DNA of 21,243 bases from Prevotellaceae bacterium UBA1787 (GTDB taxonomy: Bacteria; Bacteroidota; Bacteroidia; Bacteroidales; Bacteroidaceae): positions 14,419-35,661 of the forward strand of contig DCGD01000126.1 of assembly GCA_002315195.1 (NCBI GenBank), written 5' to 3'. Under the pieces are notes generated by a model, which worked only from the letters and a program-made list of their open reading frames with translations, did no database searches and was not told where the DNA came from. The translations under genes were made by a program, and so were the position numbers. Of the stretch, positions 1-7,815 are shown in pieces (the first letter of the stretch is position 1; every line of letters starts with the position of its first letter).

Positions 1-612
1 AAGAGTACGGGACGTATAGGACTTTTCACGATATTGTCCGAAAGTTCGGTGGCAGCCGGTGTAAGGCGCATTGAAGCCGTAACCGGAGCGCAGGCACTTG
101 AAAAGTTCCATTTGATGCAGGAAGCCATGACCGCCATGGGTGAACTCTTCAACAATGCCAAGGATTTGCAAGGGGCGGTCAAGAAGGCATTGGACGACAA
201 CGCTTCGCTGAAGAAGGAGGTTGAAGCGTATATGAAGGAAAAAGCGGATGCATTCCGTACCAAGGTAGTCGAAGAAGCCCAACTCGTCAATGGTGTGCGG
301 GTGGTAAGGGCAATCACCAAAATTCCCGCCGACTTGGTGAAGGACATGGTATTCAAACTTAACAACGACAGTTCCGAAAGTTTGCTTTGCGTCATAGGAA
401 GCGTAACAGACAACAAACCGACCTTGACCGTCATGCTGAGCAAGGATTTGGTCAACGAACACGGATTGAATGCCGGCAAGATGGTTCGCGAGGCGGCCAA
501 GCTCATCAAGGGCGGTGGTGGAGGCGCACCTCATTTTGCCACGGCCGGAGGAAAAAATCCCGATGGTCTGAATGCCGCCATTGACAAGGTTGTTGAACTT
601 GCCAATTTGTAG
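1..612 (+). CDS. alaS: Alanine--tRNA ligase, C-terminal fragment (5' end outside window)
   Basis: Frame 1 is open from the first base to the TAG at 610-612, giving about 203 residues of the C-terminus of alanyl-tRNA synthetase, which charges tRNA-Ala in the cytoplasm. The opening residues run into [15 protein letters not shown], a signature just after the editing-domain metal site of AlaS. A helical stretch follows, then the C-Ala/DHHA1 domain with the glycine-rich [15 protein letters not shown] segment typical of the end of the protein. The catalytic, tRNA-recognition and most of the editing domains lie upstream of the window. An ATG-like start inside the fragment should not be used, because coding sequence is continuous to the edge. 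The gene ends at a strong hairpin terminator and is followed by convergent genes. Identification is firm from the family motifs. Confidence 0.95.
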   Translation, partial: KSTGRIGLFTILSESSVAAGVRRIEAVTGAQALEKFHLMQEAMTAMGELFNNAKDLQGAVKKALDDNASLKKEVEAYMKEKADAFRTKVVEEAQLVNGVRVVRAITKIPADLVKDMVFKLNNDSSESLLCVIGSVTDNKPTLTVMLSKDLVNEHGLNAGKMVREAAKLIKGGGGGAPHFATAGGKNPDGLNAAIDKVVELANL

Positions 613-622
613 AGTTTCCAAT

Positions 623-655
623 AAAAGAACCGAACTTAAAAAGTCCGGTTCTTTT
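623..655 (+). terminator. Intrinsic terminator after alaS
   Basis: Arms at 623-637 and 641-655 pair over 15 positions with one mismatch around an AAA loop, and the right arm ends in CTTTT. It begins 11 nt after the alaS stop. Because the left arm starts with AAAA, the structure could also work on the minus strand for the convergent DUF1080 gene. Confidence 0.8.
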
Positions 656-751
656 GGTAGTGAAACAGTTCAAACGTGCGTTTATCGTGGAAGCATGGAC
701 CTGCTTTTTTATTTTCCTGCATAATTTTGCCGAATGCTCGTAAAATCCATC

Positions 752-781
752 AAAAGACAGGCTTTCACAAACTTGTCTTTT
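752..781 (-). terminator. Probable terminator of the DUF1080 gene (minus strand)
   Basis: AAAAGACA at 752-759 pairs with TGTCTTTT at 774-781 across a 14-nt loop, with one further pair possible after a mismatch. It lies about 20 nt downstream of the DUF1080 stop when read on the minus strand, and the distal arm ends in a short T run. It is weaker than the alaS hairpin. Confidence 0.5.
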
Positions 782-799
782 GAAGGTAGCAGGGCGTTT

Positions 800-1651
800 T
801 CATTTCTTTATTGGCTCAATCGTGATGTTGCGGTATTCTATGGCATGACATTCGCTTTGCAGTTGAATACGTCCGGCGGCCGGGTCAAGATCAAATAATT
901 TCAGGACAGTGGTGCCGTTGAGTATGTATTCCGCCGAATTGCCCTCACATATCAGTTCCACGGTGTTCCATTCTCCGTAAGGTTTTTCAGGAAAAGCAAC
1001 AGACTGGGAATCCACATCTTCCCACTTGCCATCGTACATGATGTTGTTAACGCGTCCCGATGCATTCAAATTTAGAATGTGGGCTTTCGTCGTATCAGGT
1101 TCCCAACGTCCCGTGCTGTCAACGTATGCCTTGGCGTGTAGCATGTCAGGGTATTCCTGTGGGTTTCCGACAACAATCAAGTCGCAGCAGCGTCCTTGAA
1201 TGAGGTTACATTCAAAGGACAGACGCCATATTCCTCCAAAAGAGCCATCGGGACCGATACAGTGGAACAGTAGACCCCCATCCGCGGTCTTTCCAACGCG
1301 GTCTGCAAAAGCCTCGCCCACGAAACGAAATTCCATGGTAAGGTGATAATCTTTGTAGGCTTGTTTCGTGGTGCATCCGCCATAGCCTTGTCCCGTGATG
1401 TGCATGGCATTGTCAGCAACCGTAAAGAGTTGTTCCGCAGGCAAGGCGAAACTGTCGGGACGAACCCACAAATCCCAACCATCGTAATTGTCACCGTTGA
1501 ACAAGACGATTTTCTCTGTTGGAGCAATTGGGTCAGGGTCTTCGGGAAAATATTTCGGAGAGGCATCGTTGCCGCTACCGTTTCCATTTCCGCAGGAGGA
1601 CAGCAACATCGCACCTGCGCACATCGTTGTTAATAAACTTAAAATTTTCAT
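800..1651 (-). CDS. DUF1080 (3-keto-disaccharide hydrolase-type) lipoprotein
   Basis: This 283-residue protein begins with a lipoprotein signal: a short hydrophobic stretch and lipobox LLSSC with Cys20, followed by a Gly/Asn/Ser-rich linker suggesting surface or periplasmic exposure. The rest matches a DUF1080 domain, a concanavalin-like beta-sandwich: VLFNGDNYDGWDLW near the start, the HITGQGYGG and DGGLLFHC segments in the middle, and WNTVELICEGNSAEYILNG followed by GRIQLQSE near the end. Some Bacteroides DUF1080 proteins act on 3-keto-glycosides, but members are diverse and no substrate can be read here. It lies 8 nt after the unrecognised membrane-protein gene and is probably co-transcribed with it. 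The family call is good; the enzymatic role is inferred from the family. Confidence 0.85.
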   Translation of the reverse strand: MKILSLLTTMCAGAMLLSSCGNGNGSGNDASPKYFPEDPDPIAPTEKIVLFNGDNYDGWDLWVRPDSFALPAEQLFTVADNAMHITGQGYGGCTTKQAYKDYHLTMEFRFVGEAFADRVGKTADGGLLFHCIGPDGSFGGIWRLSFECNLIQGRCCDLIVVGNPQEYPDMLHAKAYVDSTGRWEPDTTKAHILNLNASGRVNNIMYDGKWEDVDSQSVAFPEKPYGEWNTVELICEGNSAEYILNGTTVLKLFDLDPAAGRIQLQSECHAIEYRNITIEPIKK

Positions 1652-1659
1652 GGTGAAAC

Positions 1660-2070
1660 CTATTTTTTGCTGTTGTCTTTTTTAGTGGCTATGTAGAAGT
1701 AGAGCAGCAGGAGTGCGGCATTGGCCAAATATCCGAATACATAGATGAGTATGTGTCTCGGGGTCATGGGTTGTTTGTCACCGATGTAGTTGATGAGGGC
1801 AAATAACGCCGTCGCTACCAGCGATACGATGACCATGGTGCCGAAGGGGAAGTAATATGCCTTGATGCGCCCGAATACGGGACGTTTCAAAAAGAGGGTA
1901 ATCAGGTATAGCAGAACCGTCAGTACGACAAAGTTGAGTAGATAGTTCCAAAGGATGAAGAGCAGTTCATATCCACCGAAGGATGGCAATGACAGCGCAT
2001 TGCTCCAAGTGAACAATCCCGAGAATACGCCACAGAATGTGACGTCACTTTTGCTGATGTAGTTTTTCAT
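1660..2070 (-). CDS. Hypothetical four-helix inner-membrane protein
   Basis: This 136-residue protein is not one I recognise. It has about four hydrophobic segments, roughly residues 11-28, 33-60, 74-95 and 107-128, separated by short basic loops (for example LKRPVFGRIKAYY), and ends in a lysine-rich tail (KKDNSKK) that probably lies in the cytoplasm. No catalytic motif is visible. The gene sits 31 nt after a RecD-like helicase gene and 8 nt before a DUF1080 lipoprotein gene on the same strand, so the three may share a transcript, although nothing connects their functions. Composition resembles its neighbours and the frame is intact from ATG to stop, which supports a real gene. Confidence 0.75.
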   Translation of the reverse strand: MKNYISKSDVTFCGVFSGLFTWSNALSLPSFGGYELLFILWNYLLNFVVLTVLLYLITLFLKRPVFGRIKAYYFPFGTMVIVSLVATALFALINYIGDKQPMTPRHILIYVFGYLANAALLLLYFYIATKKDNSKK

Positions 2071-2101
2071 GAGTTAAGTCAAAAAGAGTATGGATTATGT
2101 T

Positions 2102-3553
2102 TCATGTTTCGTCCGTTTGGTTATCGGGCCAGTTGACGAGATAAGTCTTTTCCGTGGCGCGGGTCAAGGCTGTATAGAGCCATCTGTAATATCCTGAGTC
2201 GCAACCGTTGTCAGGCAACCAACCTTGGTCGATGTACACATGCTTCCACTGTCCGCCTTGTGCCTTGTGGCAGGTGACGGCGTAAGCGTATTTCACCTGC
2301 AGGGCGTTGTAGAAAGGGTCTTTGCGCAGTTTTTCCATTCGTTTTTTCTTGGTGGTGTAGTCTGCGTAGTCCTCCATGACCCCATTGAAGAGTTTTCCTG
2401 AATCTTCTGGTGAGAGGGATGGTGTTTCACTTTTGAGGGCTTCGAGAACGAGTCTTACTTCCATTTCATAATCGTAGTCCGGGAAGGCGAGTACCGTGTC
2501 GGCAAAGTGTAGTCCGTACATTTCCGTATATCGCTTGATGTTTTGCACGATGGCAATGTCGCCGTTGGCGATGAAATCCATGGGCATGGTTTCGTTTTCA
2601 GAAAGGGCGGCGGCAGCCTGTTCCGTCCAATAATAATTGTTTTTCGCTATCATCAGGACATCTCCTCTTGAGAGTTGTTCCTCGTAGCAGAAGATGGTTC
2701 GCCGTATGCCTTCGTTGTAAGCGTTTGCGCGTTTGTTGGAACGCGTGATGACGACGGTGTCTTCCAATCCTTTGTGGGCGTAACTGTATTCCAGGGAATC
2801 AATCAAATCAGACATGGGCAACTTTCGGAAATCGCGGAAACCGTTGAACCTGACCAAAGGGAGTTCAAACACTTCGTTTTCCTGCAAGTGCTTCCGCAAC
2901 AGGGTGGCGTTGTGGAGAATGCCGCTTTCATTTTCCTGTCGCATCACTTCGGTGAGTTGACAAGTGTCAACCTGAAATCCCATGCAGCCGAGGTTTTCCG
3001 CGGAGAGTGCGGGACTTTCTTCTTCCCCCACCGGCGGAAGTTGTGCGGAGTCACCGATGAAGATGGCTTTGCATCCCTCCCCGCTGTAGACGAATTGCAA
3101 AGTGTCTTCAAGAAGGTCTCCGGAACCGAAGATGGATGTCACGTTACCGCCCTGTCCAATCATGGATGCTTCATCAATGACGAAGATAGAGTCGCGGTGC
3201 TTGTTGACGTTGAGACTGAAGCTCGCGTTGATGTCGTCCTGCCTGCGTTGGCGGTAGATGATTTTATGGATGGTGTAGGAAGACTTGCCGGAATGTCCGG
3301 TGAATACCTTGGCTGCTCTGCCGGTGGGTGCCATGAGGACAACCTTGACACCAAGATTGGAAAGGAGTTTGACAAAAGCCGCCATGAGCGTCGTCTTGCC
3401 TGTTCCAGCGTAGCCTTTCAGAATGAAAATCCTGTCTTGCAGCGTTTCACCAAATACAAAGTTGCACAACATTTCCGCGGCTTTCTCTTGATGCGCCGTC
3501 ATTTCAAAGGGAAAATGCTTCTTAAGAAGTCTGAGGAACAGGTTTGATATCAT
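2102..3553 (-). CDS. RecD-like ATP-dependent DNA helicase (AAA_30 / UvrD_C_2)
   Basis: This 483-residue SF1B-type helicase has a Walker A motif GYAGTGKT at residues 47-54, MAPTGRAAKV at about 74-83, and Walker B with FVIDEAS at 124-130 (Asp127, Glu128). The C-terminal part carries the UvrD_C_2 motif AVTCHKAQGGQW and motif VI, YTALTRATEK. It is shorter than RecD2 (about 700 residues or more) and lacks that family's long N-terminal helix-hairpin-helix region; no recB or recC is adjacent. Stand-alone proteins of this size are common in Bacteroidota and are usually annotated as exodeoxyribonuclease V alpha-like or AAA family ATPases. It probably unwinds DNA 5' to 3' during repair, which is inference from the family. 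The ATG at 3553 places the Walker motif at the usual distance. A hairpin lies just upstream of the start. Confidence 0.88.
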   Translation of the reverse strand: MISNLFLRLLKKHFPFEMTAHQEKAAEMLCNFVFGETLQDRIFILKGYAGTGKTTLMAAFVKLLSNLGVKVVLMAPTGRAAKVFTGHSGKSSYTIHKIIYRQRRQDDINASFSLNVNKHRDSIFVIDEASMIGQGGNVTSIFGSGDLLEDTLQFVYSGEGCKAIFIGDSAQLPPVGEEESPALSAENLGCMGFQVDTCQLTEVMRQENESGILHNATLLRKHLQENEVFELPLVRFNGFRDFRKLPMSDLIDSLEYSYAHKGLEDTVVITRSNKRANAYNEGIRRTIFCYEEQLSRGDVLMIAKNNYYWTEQAAAALSENETMPMDFIANGDIAIVQNIKRYTEMYGLHFADTVLAFPDYDYEMEVRLVLEALKSETPSLSPEDSGKLFNGVMEDYADYTTKKKRMEKLRKDPFYNALQVKYAYAVTCHKAQGGQWKHVYIDQGWLPDNGCDSGYYRWLYTALTRATEKTYLVNWPDNQTDET

Positions 3554-3578
3554 GTTTGCTTGATTTTCGATGCAGTCG

Positions 3579-3630
3579 CCCCAATGGGATGAATGAGAAT
3601 AGAACAGTTACCTTATTCATTCCATCGGGG
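3579..3630. other. Large imperfect hairpin between pepD and the RecD-like gene
   Basis: Arms at 3579-3594 and 3615-3630 pair over 16 positions (CCCC/GGGG, one A-C mismatch, ATGG/CCAT, one G-T wobble, ATGAAT/ATTCAT) around a 20-nt loop. It lies about 105 nt beyond the pepD stop and ends 26 nt before the RecD-like ATG (minus strand). No clear T run follows on either strand, so a classical intrinsic terminator is not certain. It could stabilise mRNA ends or act as a leader structure of the helicase gene. Confidence 0.5.
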
Positions 3631-3734
3631 TTATGGCATTGTGGTCATTTCTAATCTCAAACAAATCCGCCAACCATGGGGGAAATCCATCCAAGTATAT
3701 TTTTAGAAGTGACCTTGACGAAATTCGATGTTTT

Positions 3735-5192
3735 CTATTTTTTTGGTATGTTGATAAGTAGTGCCTTGATGAAGTCGTAGAACTTGGCAACGCTCGGTAT
3801 GTTGCAGCGTTCGTTTGGAGTATGGGGTGAACGTAGCGTAGGGCCGAAGCTTACCATGTCCATGTCGGGATATACGCCCTTGATGATGCTGCATTCCAAC
3901 CCTGCGTGTACTACTTGTACCTTGCAATTTGCGTTGAAAGTGTTATGATAAACCTGTTCAATGGTATGGATGATGGGTGAGTTGAATTCCGGCTGCCAGG
4001 AACCGTAATGTCCGGTATATTCCACACCCATTCCCGCCATTGAGAAAACGGCGCGGATGCTGTTTTCAAGTGCGGTGAGTTGGCTGTCGCATGAACTGCG
4101 CACGAGTACATCCGCATGGAATTTACCTTCGGCTGCGCTGACAATGCCGAGGTTGCACGAAGTCTCGACGATTTCTGGAGATTCAGGAATCATGCGTACG
4201 ACGCCTGCCGGGCAAGCCATGATGGCGTTAACGATGTTGTCTCGGATTTGGTCGGGCATTATCATGGCAGGGATGGTGCATTTTTCCGCTGTAAGCGTGA
4301 ACTTGTCTTCCACGTTTCCGTATTCTTTCTTGAAGATGTTCGCCCATTCCTCAACGGTTTGGATAACCGCCTCTTCGTCTTCGGGTGCAATGGTGATGAC
4401 CGCCTTACTGTTGTTGGGGATGGCGTTTCTCATGTCGCCTCCCGTCCATGATGCCAGGCTGATGTCAAAAGTCTCAATGAGATCGGTTATCAAACGGGCC
4501 ATGAGCTTGGTGGCGTTGGCGCGTCCTTCGTTGATTTCCAAGCCTGAGTGACCGCCCTTGAGGTCTTTGATGACGAGACTCAATGCGGTGTCGCCTTCAA
4601 GTACCTTTTCTTCCTGGTATTCAAGATCCGCCTTGACATCTTCACCTCCGGCGCTTCCGATGACCATTTCACCTTCGGTCTCGTTGTCTATGTTCAGGAG
4701 AATACGGCCTTTGAGCGTTTCCGGCTGAAGATGGTTGACACCATACATGTTGGTCTCTTCGTCAACGGTGAAAATGGCTTCAAGCGGACCATGCTGCAGG
4801 TTGTCGGCTTCAAGAACGGTGAGTGCAATGGCAATTCCAATGCCGTCATCGGAACCGAGCGTGGTTCCTTTGGCTTTCAGCCACTCTCCGTCGATGTATG
4901 TTTCAATGGGGTCGGTTTCAAAATTGTGGGTGGAGTCAACGGTTTTCTGCGGAACCATGTCCATGTGGGCTTCCATGGTGACAATGGCGAGGTCTTCATA
5001 GCCTTGGGTTGCAGGCTTGCGCATGATGACGTTGCCGGCATTGTCCATGAATGCTTCGATGCAGCGTTGTTTCGCCCAATCGATCAGGTATTCCTGAATC
5101 TTTTCAAGATGTCCTGACGGACGCGGTATTCGTGTGAGGCCATGGAAATTTTTCCAAACGCCTTGTGGTTGTAAATCTTGAATGTTTGTCAT
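3735..5192 (-). CDS. pepD: Cytosolic non-specific dipeptidase (aminoacyl-histidine dipeptidase, M20C)
   Basis: This 485-residue M20-family metallopeptidase matches the usual PepD length. The di-zinc ligands and catalytic residues appear in order: EAHMDMVP with His76 and Asp78, GSDDGIGIA with Asp115/116, VDEET with Glu145 and Glu146, LNIDNE with Asp169, and a C-terminal SPHTPNER with His457. The central lid/dimerisation domain carries the GGHSGLEI segment. It hydrolyses a broad range of dipeptides, including carnosine-like Xaa-His, in the cytoplasm. The ATG at 5192 gives the family N-terminus (LQPQGVWKNFHGLTRIPRPSG). It starts 42 nt after the UPF0104 gene and I see no TAnnTTTG box in that gap, so read-through from the upstream gene is likely. 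Recognition is firm. Confidence 0.95.
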   Translation of the reverse strand: MTNIQDLQPQGVWKNFHGLTRIPRPSGHLEKIQEYLIDWAKQRCIEAFMDNAGNVIMRKPATQGYEDLAIVTMEAHMDMVPQKTVDSTHNFETDPIETYIDGEWLKAKGTTLGSDDGIGIAIALTVLEADNLQHGPLEAIFTVDEETNMYGVNHLQPETLKGRILLNIDNETEGEMVIGSAGGEDVKADLEYQEEKVLEGDTALSLVIKDLKGGHSGLEINEGRANATKLMARLITDLIETFDISLASWTGGDMRNAIPNNSKAVITIAPEDEEAVIQTVEEWANIFKKEYGNVEDKFTLTAEKCTIPAMIMPDQIRDNIVNAIMACPAGVVRMIPESPEIVETSCNLGIVSAAEGKFHADVLVRSSCDSQLTALENSIRAVFSMAGMGVEYTGHYGSWQPEFNSPIIHTIEQVYHNTFNANCKVQVVHAGLECSIIKGVYPDMDMVSFGPTLRSPHTPNERCNIPSVAKFYDFIKALLINIPKK

Positions 5193-5234
5193 GATAATGG
5201 AAATTAAAATGTTATTATTAAAATTACAGTATAT

Positions 5235-6230
5235 TTACTTGATGTCCGCGGACTTTGGCTTAGCAAACTGTAGGCGCACGAATGCGTAAATGCCGAGGAC
5301 GATGAGCAGCAGGGTTTGAACGGTGTGGACAATGAGTGCGAAGATGATGGCATTGTCGGCTGTGAGTCCATAGATTATCAAAGCCGTCTTGACTGCAAAA
5401 TGCCATGGGCCGGCTCCGTTGGGAGTGGGTACAAGCACGGAAACGCAGCCTATGCAGAAAGACAGCATTGCCGCGTCGTATCCCAAGCAAGCGGTGAAAT
5501 CAAAGCAAAAGAATGTGAGATAGTAATGCAGAATGTATGCCACCCAAATGCCTATGGAATAGAACAAGTAAAGCGGCAGGTTCTTGACTTTACCGATTGA
5601 CATGAATCCTTCTTTCATGTCGTTCAAGGTGGATTGTATCTTGCTCATGAAAGAAAGTCGTCGGAGCAGCAGGTAGAGCGTGATGCCAATGCACACGACG
5701 CAAACCACAGTAACCAGGATTCCTGCCGAAGTGAATTCGGAGAGGGTTTGGACAAGATTGAATCCCGTTATTCCCCAAAACTTTGTAATCAGGGGCAATT
5801 GCCACATAAACACGCATGAGATGAGCAATATCATAATCAGCGTGTCGATGATGCGTTCGGTTACAACCGTTCCCAACGCTTTCGGGAACGAAATGTTGTC
5901 TGTCTTTTTAAGAATGCCGCATCGTAACACTTCTCCTATGCGGGGTATGACCAGACTGGCCGCGTATGATAGAAAAATGGCGTTGATGCAGTTCCGCCTA
6001 TTGGGCCGTTCATCCAAAGGCTCGAGCGACTGCTTCCAACGCAAGCCTCTGAACACTTGCGCAAGGATGCCCGGGATGAAGGAAAGCAACATCCATGTCC
6101 AGTCCATTTGATGGAAAAGCACGTTACCGATTTTGGAGAAATCCATCTGTCTGTACATCCAATATAATATGCTTCCGCCCAAAACGAATGGAAACACTGT
6201 TTTCAGGATTTTAATGATATTCTTTTTCAA
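5235..6230 (-). CDS. UPF0104 / lysylphosphatidylglycerol synthase TM-domain (YbhN/AglD-like) membrane protein
   Basis: This 331-residue polytopic protein has about eight hydrophobic segments. Family features include the short basic N-terminus, the segment GLRWKQSLEPL followed by LSYAASLVIPRIGEVLRC (the conserved P-R-x-G-E-x-x-R motif), and the VPTPNGAGPWHFAVK motif near the end. It matches the flippase-like LPG_synthase_TM domain without the soluble MprF synthase domain. Related proteins are proposed to move lipids or lipid-linked sugars, but the substrate here is unknown. The start appears to be TTG at 6228-6230: there is an in-frame stop upstream with no ATG after it, and the next ATG falls inside the first membrane segment. 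It is divergent from rsmA and probably co-transcribed with pepD. Confidence 0.85.
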   Translation of the reverse strand: MKKNIIKILKTVFPFVLGGSILYWMYRQMDFSKIGNVLFHQMDWTWMLLSFIPGILAQVFRGLRWKQSLEPLDERPNRRNCINAIFLSYAASLVIPRIGEVLRCGILKKTDNISFPKALGTVVTERIIDTLIMILLISCVFMWQLPLITKFWGITGFNLVQTLSEFTSAGILVTVVCVVCIGITLYLLLRRLSFMSKIQSTLNDMKEGFMSIGKVKNLPLYLFYSIGIWVAYILHYYLTFFCFDFTACLGYDAAMLSFCIGCVSVLVPTPNGAGPWHFAVKTALIIYGLTADNAIIFALIVHTVQTLLLIVLGIYAFVRLQFAKPKSADIK

Positions 6231-6288
6231 AACTATTTTTTCGGCAAAGCCAAACCAATGAATTATTTTTTATTAGGATAATTAGTGT

Positions 6289-6296
6289 TAACTTTG
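6289..6296 (+). promoter_or_regulatory. Bacteroidota -7 box upstream of rsmA
   Basis: TAACTTTG at 6289-6296 fits the Bacteroidota -7 consensus TAnnTTTG and ends 23 nt before the rsmA ATG. The upstream -33 region is a T-rich run (about 6266-6272) rather than an exact TTTG. Confidence 0.55.
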
Positions 6297-6304
6297 CAAA
6301 AATA
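6297..6304 (-). promoter_or_regulatory. Possible divergent -7 box for the UPF0104-pepD pair
   Basis: CAAAAATA at 6297-6304 reads TATTTTTG on the minus strand, fitting TAnnTTTG, and directly abuts the rsmA -7 box on the other strand. It would give a leader of about 60 nt for the UPF0104 gene. No well-spaced -33 TTTG is visible, so this could be chance in AT-rich DNA. Confidence 0.3.
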
Positions 6305-6319
6305 ATAAAAAGGTAACGA

Positions 6320-7141
6320 ATGAAGTCAGTACGCCCCAAAAAAAATCTTGGTCAGCATTTTTTAATTGACGAAAGCATAGCATTGCGCATTGCCGATACG
6401 GTTGATGCCTGTCCTGATTTACCCATTCTTGAGATTGGTCCCGGCATGGGCGCACTTACGCAATATTTGATTCCTAAGATGCGCGAAATGAACGTTGTGG
6501 AGATTGACACAGAGAGCGTTGTTTTTTTGAAGGAACATTTTCCCATGCTTTGTGGCAGCATCGTCGAGGGAGATTTTTTGCAAATGGATCTTTTGGGTCT
6601 TTTTGAAGGAAGGCCTTTTGTTTTGACAGGTAATTATCCGTATAATATAAGCAGTCAGATTTTTTTCAAATTGTTGGATTACCGCGATCATATTCCATGT
6701 TGTACGGGAATGATACAAAAGGAAGTCGCCGACCGCCTTACCTCCGGACCCGGCAGCAAGCAATATGGCATTCTAAGCGTATTGCTGGGTGCATGGTATG
6801 ATGCGGAGTATCTGTTTACGGTTCCTGAGACCGTGTTTAGTCCGCCTCCCAAGGTGAAGAGCGCCGTCATACGTTTTGTGCGCAACAAAGTGACCGACCT
6901 CGGCTGTGATGAAAAACTCTTCAAGCGTGTGGTGAAGACAACTTTCAACCAACGCCGAAAGATGCTGCGCGTTTCCTTGCGTCCGTTGCTTGCCCAGTTG
7001 TCATCTGAATTTCGGAAAGTTGGCACAAATTCCTATCAAGATTTTTTGAATCGAGAGGAATGGCAACGCCGTCCTGAACAACTTTCAGTCAGTGATTTCG
7101 TTTCATTGACAAACGACATAGCGGCTTTGTTTCGGCAATAA
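6320..7141 (+). CDS. rsmA: 16S rRNA (adenine1518-N6/adenine1519-N6)-dimethyltransferase RsmA
   Basis: This 273-residue protein is KsgA/RsmA, which dimethylates two adjacent adenines in the 3'-terminal helix of 16S rRNA late in 30S assembly, using S-adenosylmethionine. The N-terminus PKKNLGQHFLIDE is the family signature. The SAM-binding loop LEIGPGMGALT has glycines at residues 40, 42 and 44, and the catalytic motif is GNYPYNIS at 104-111, the N-x-P-Y form used by N6-adenine methyltransferases. The QKEVADRL and FSPPPKVKSAV segments and the C-terminal helical domain (TTFNQRRKMLR) are all present. Length is normal. The ATG at 6320 is well placed behind a TAACTTTG box. It is followed by a long gene-free region with no clear terminator. 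Confidence 0.96.
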   Translation: MKSVRPKKNLGQHFLIDESIALRIADTVDACPDLPILEIGPGMGALTQYLIPKMREMNVVEIDTESVVFLKEHFPMLCGSIVEGDFLQMDLLGLFEGRPFVLTGNYPYNISSQIFFKLLDYRDHIPCCTGMIQKEVADRLTSGPGSKQYGILSVLLGAWYDAEYLFTVPETVFSPPPKVKSAVIRFVRNKVTDLGCDEKLFKRVVKTTFNQRRKMLRVSLRPLLAQLSSEFRKVGTNSYQDFLNREEWQRRPEQLSVSDFVSLTNDIAALFRQ

Positions 7142-7450
7142 CATGAAACGAAACCTGATTTACAATTTGTTTGACAGCGGTTCGGAGTACTCTAAGGGGT
7201 AAGTTGCTCAATAACGGCTTTACATTTCCCGATAAGTCTTTCGTTGCTTCCACTTTACGGGTGATGCGAGAAAACACCGCATTTTCCGATTTTTTGTTTT
7301 TCTTCAATTATTACTACCGTTTATTGCTCACGTTGAATCTTTCACCGGGTGTTAGGTTGCAAAGCCAACTTTGAAAGTGAAAAAGTATAGTTTTTGTGCG
7401 GTGGAATAATTGATTTACGATTTGGTTAATCTGTAAAGCCTACATTGCAA

Positions 7451-7470
7451 ATATATATATATATATATAT
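7451..7470. repeat. (AT)10 dinucleotide tract
   Basis: Ten uninterrupted AT units, with the alternation continuing one base beyond, lie in the gene-free region. Such tracts can vary in length by slipped-strand mispairing and melt easily. No promoter or start codon is positioned directly against it. Confidence 0.85.
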
Positions 7471-7645
7471 TAGGAAAATAATATTGACCAAAGGTTATTT
7501 TATTTTGATAACGTTTAGATTTTTCTTTCTTATGTATAAAATGTAAATTTGCATTTATGAAACTGGAAACAATTTGCATGAATACAAGTTTATCTTTTGC
7601 CAAAAGATTTCCATTTTTCAATATATAATCTGAGTTTTGAATTAA

Positions 7646-7659
7646 TTTGTAACGGTTAA
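7646..7659 (+). repeat. Left arm of a 14-bp inverted repeat (TTTGTAACGGTTAA)
   Basis: TTTGTAACGGTTAA at 7646-7659 is the exact reverse complement of 7802-7815, with 142 bases between the arms. Its TGTAAC core recurs in the palindrome at 7714-7726. It could be paired protein-binding sites or the base of a large RNA structure. Confidence 0.7.
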
Positions 7660-7713
7660 TAGTTATATTACAGTGACACAAGAATTTATGCTGTTTTAGC
7701 AAAAACAGTTATC

Positions 7714-7726
7714 GTTACATTGTAAC
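7714..7726. repeat. Palindrome GTTACA-T-TGTAAC
   Basis: Two 6-bp arms around one central T form a compact dyad of the kind bound by dimeric regulators. It lies between the arms of the 14-bp inverted repeat and shares their TGTAAC/GTTACA core. It is about 400 bp from the promoter at 8122, so a direct operator role there is uncertain. Confidence 0.5.
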
Positions 7727-7801
7727 AACTAAAATTAAACGTGTTTCAAATCTGTAATACGGAGAACTAACCCTTTTCAACCATTTATATACAATTAGCA
7801 T

Positions 7802-7815
7802 TTAACCGTTACAAA
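7802..7815 (-). repeat. Right arm of the 14-bp inverted repeat
   Basis: TTAACCGTTACAAA at 7802-7815 is the perfect reverse complement of the arm at 7646-7659. Confidence 0.7.

Noticed and set aside
2675..3547. 290-codon open frame on the plus strand opposite the RecD-like gene
   Set aside because: The minus-strand frame carries all helicase motifs; the plus frame has no family features and follows from low stop frequency opposite a coding frame.
4548..5117. 189-codon open frame on the plus strand opposite pepD
   Set aside because: pepD metal ligands are all in the minus-strand frame, so this is a complementary-strand artefact.
7171..7374. 67-codon TTG-initiated frame after rsmA
   Set aside because: It has no recognisable domain, no promoter and a weak start codon. 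It may be a decayed remnant but cannot be supported as a gene.
7415..7702. 95-codon minus-strand frame across the AT-rich region
   Set aside because: It includes the (AT)10 tract translated as alternating Ile/Tyr, and its composition follows base bias, not a protein.
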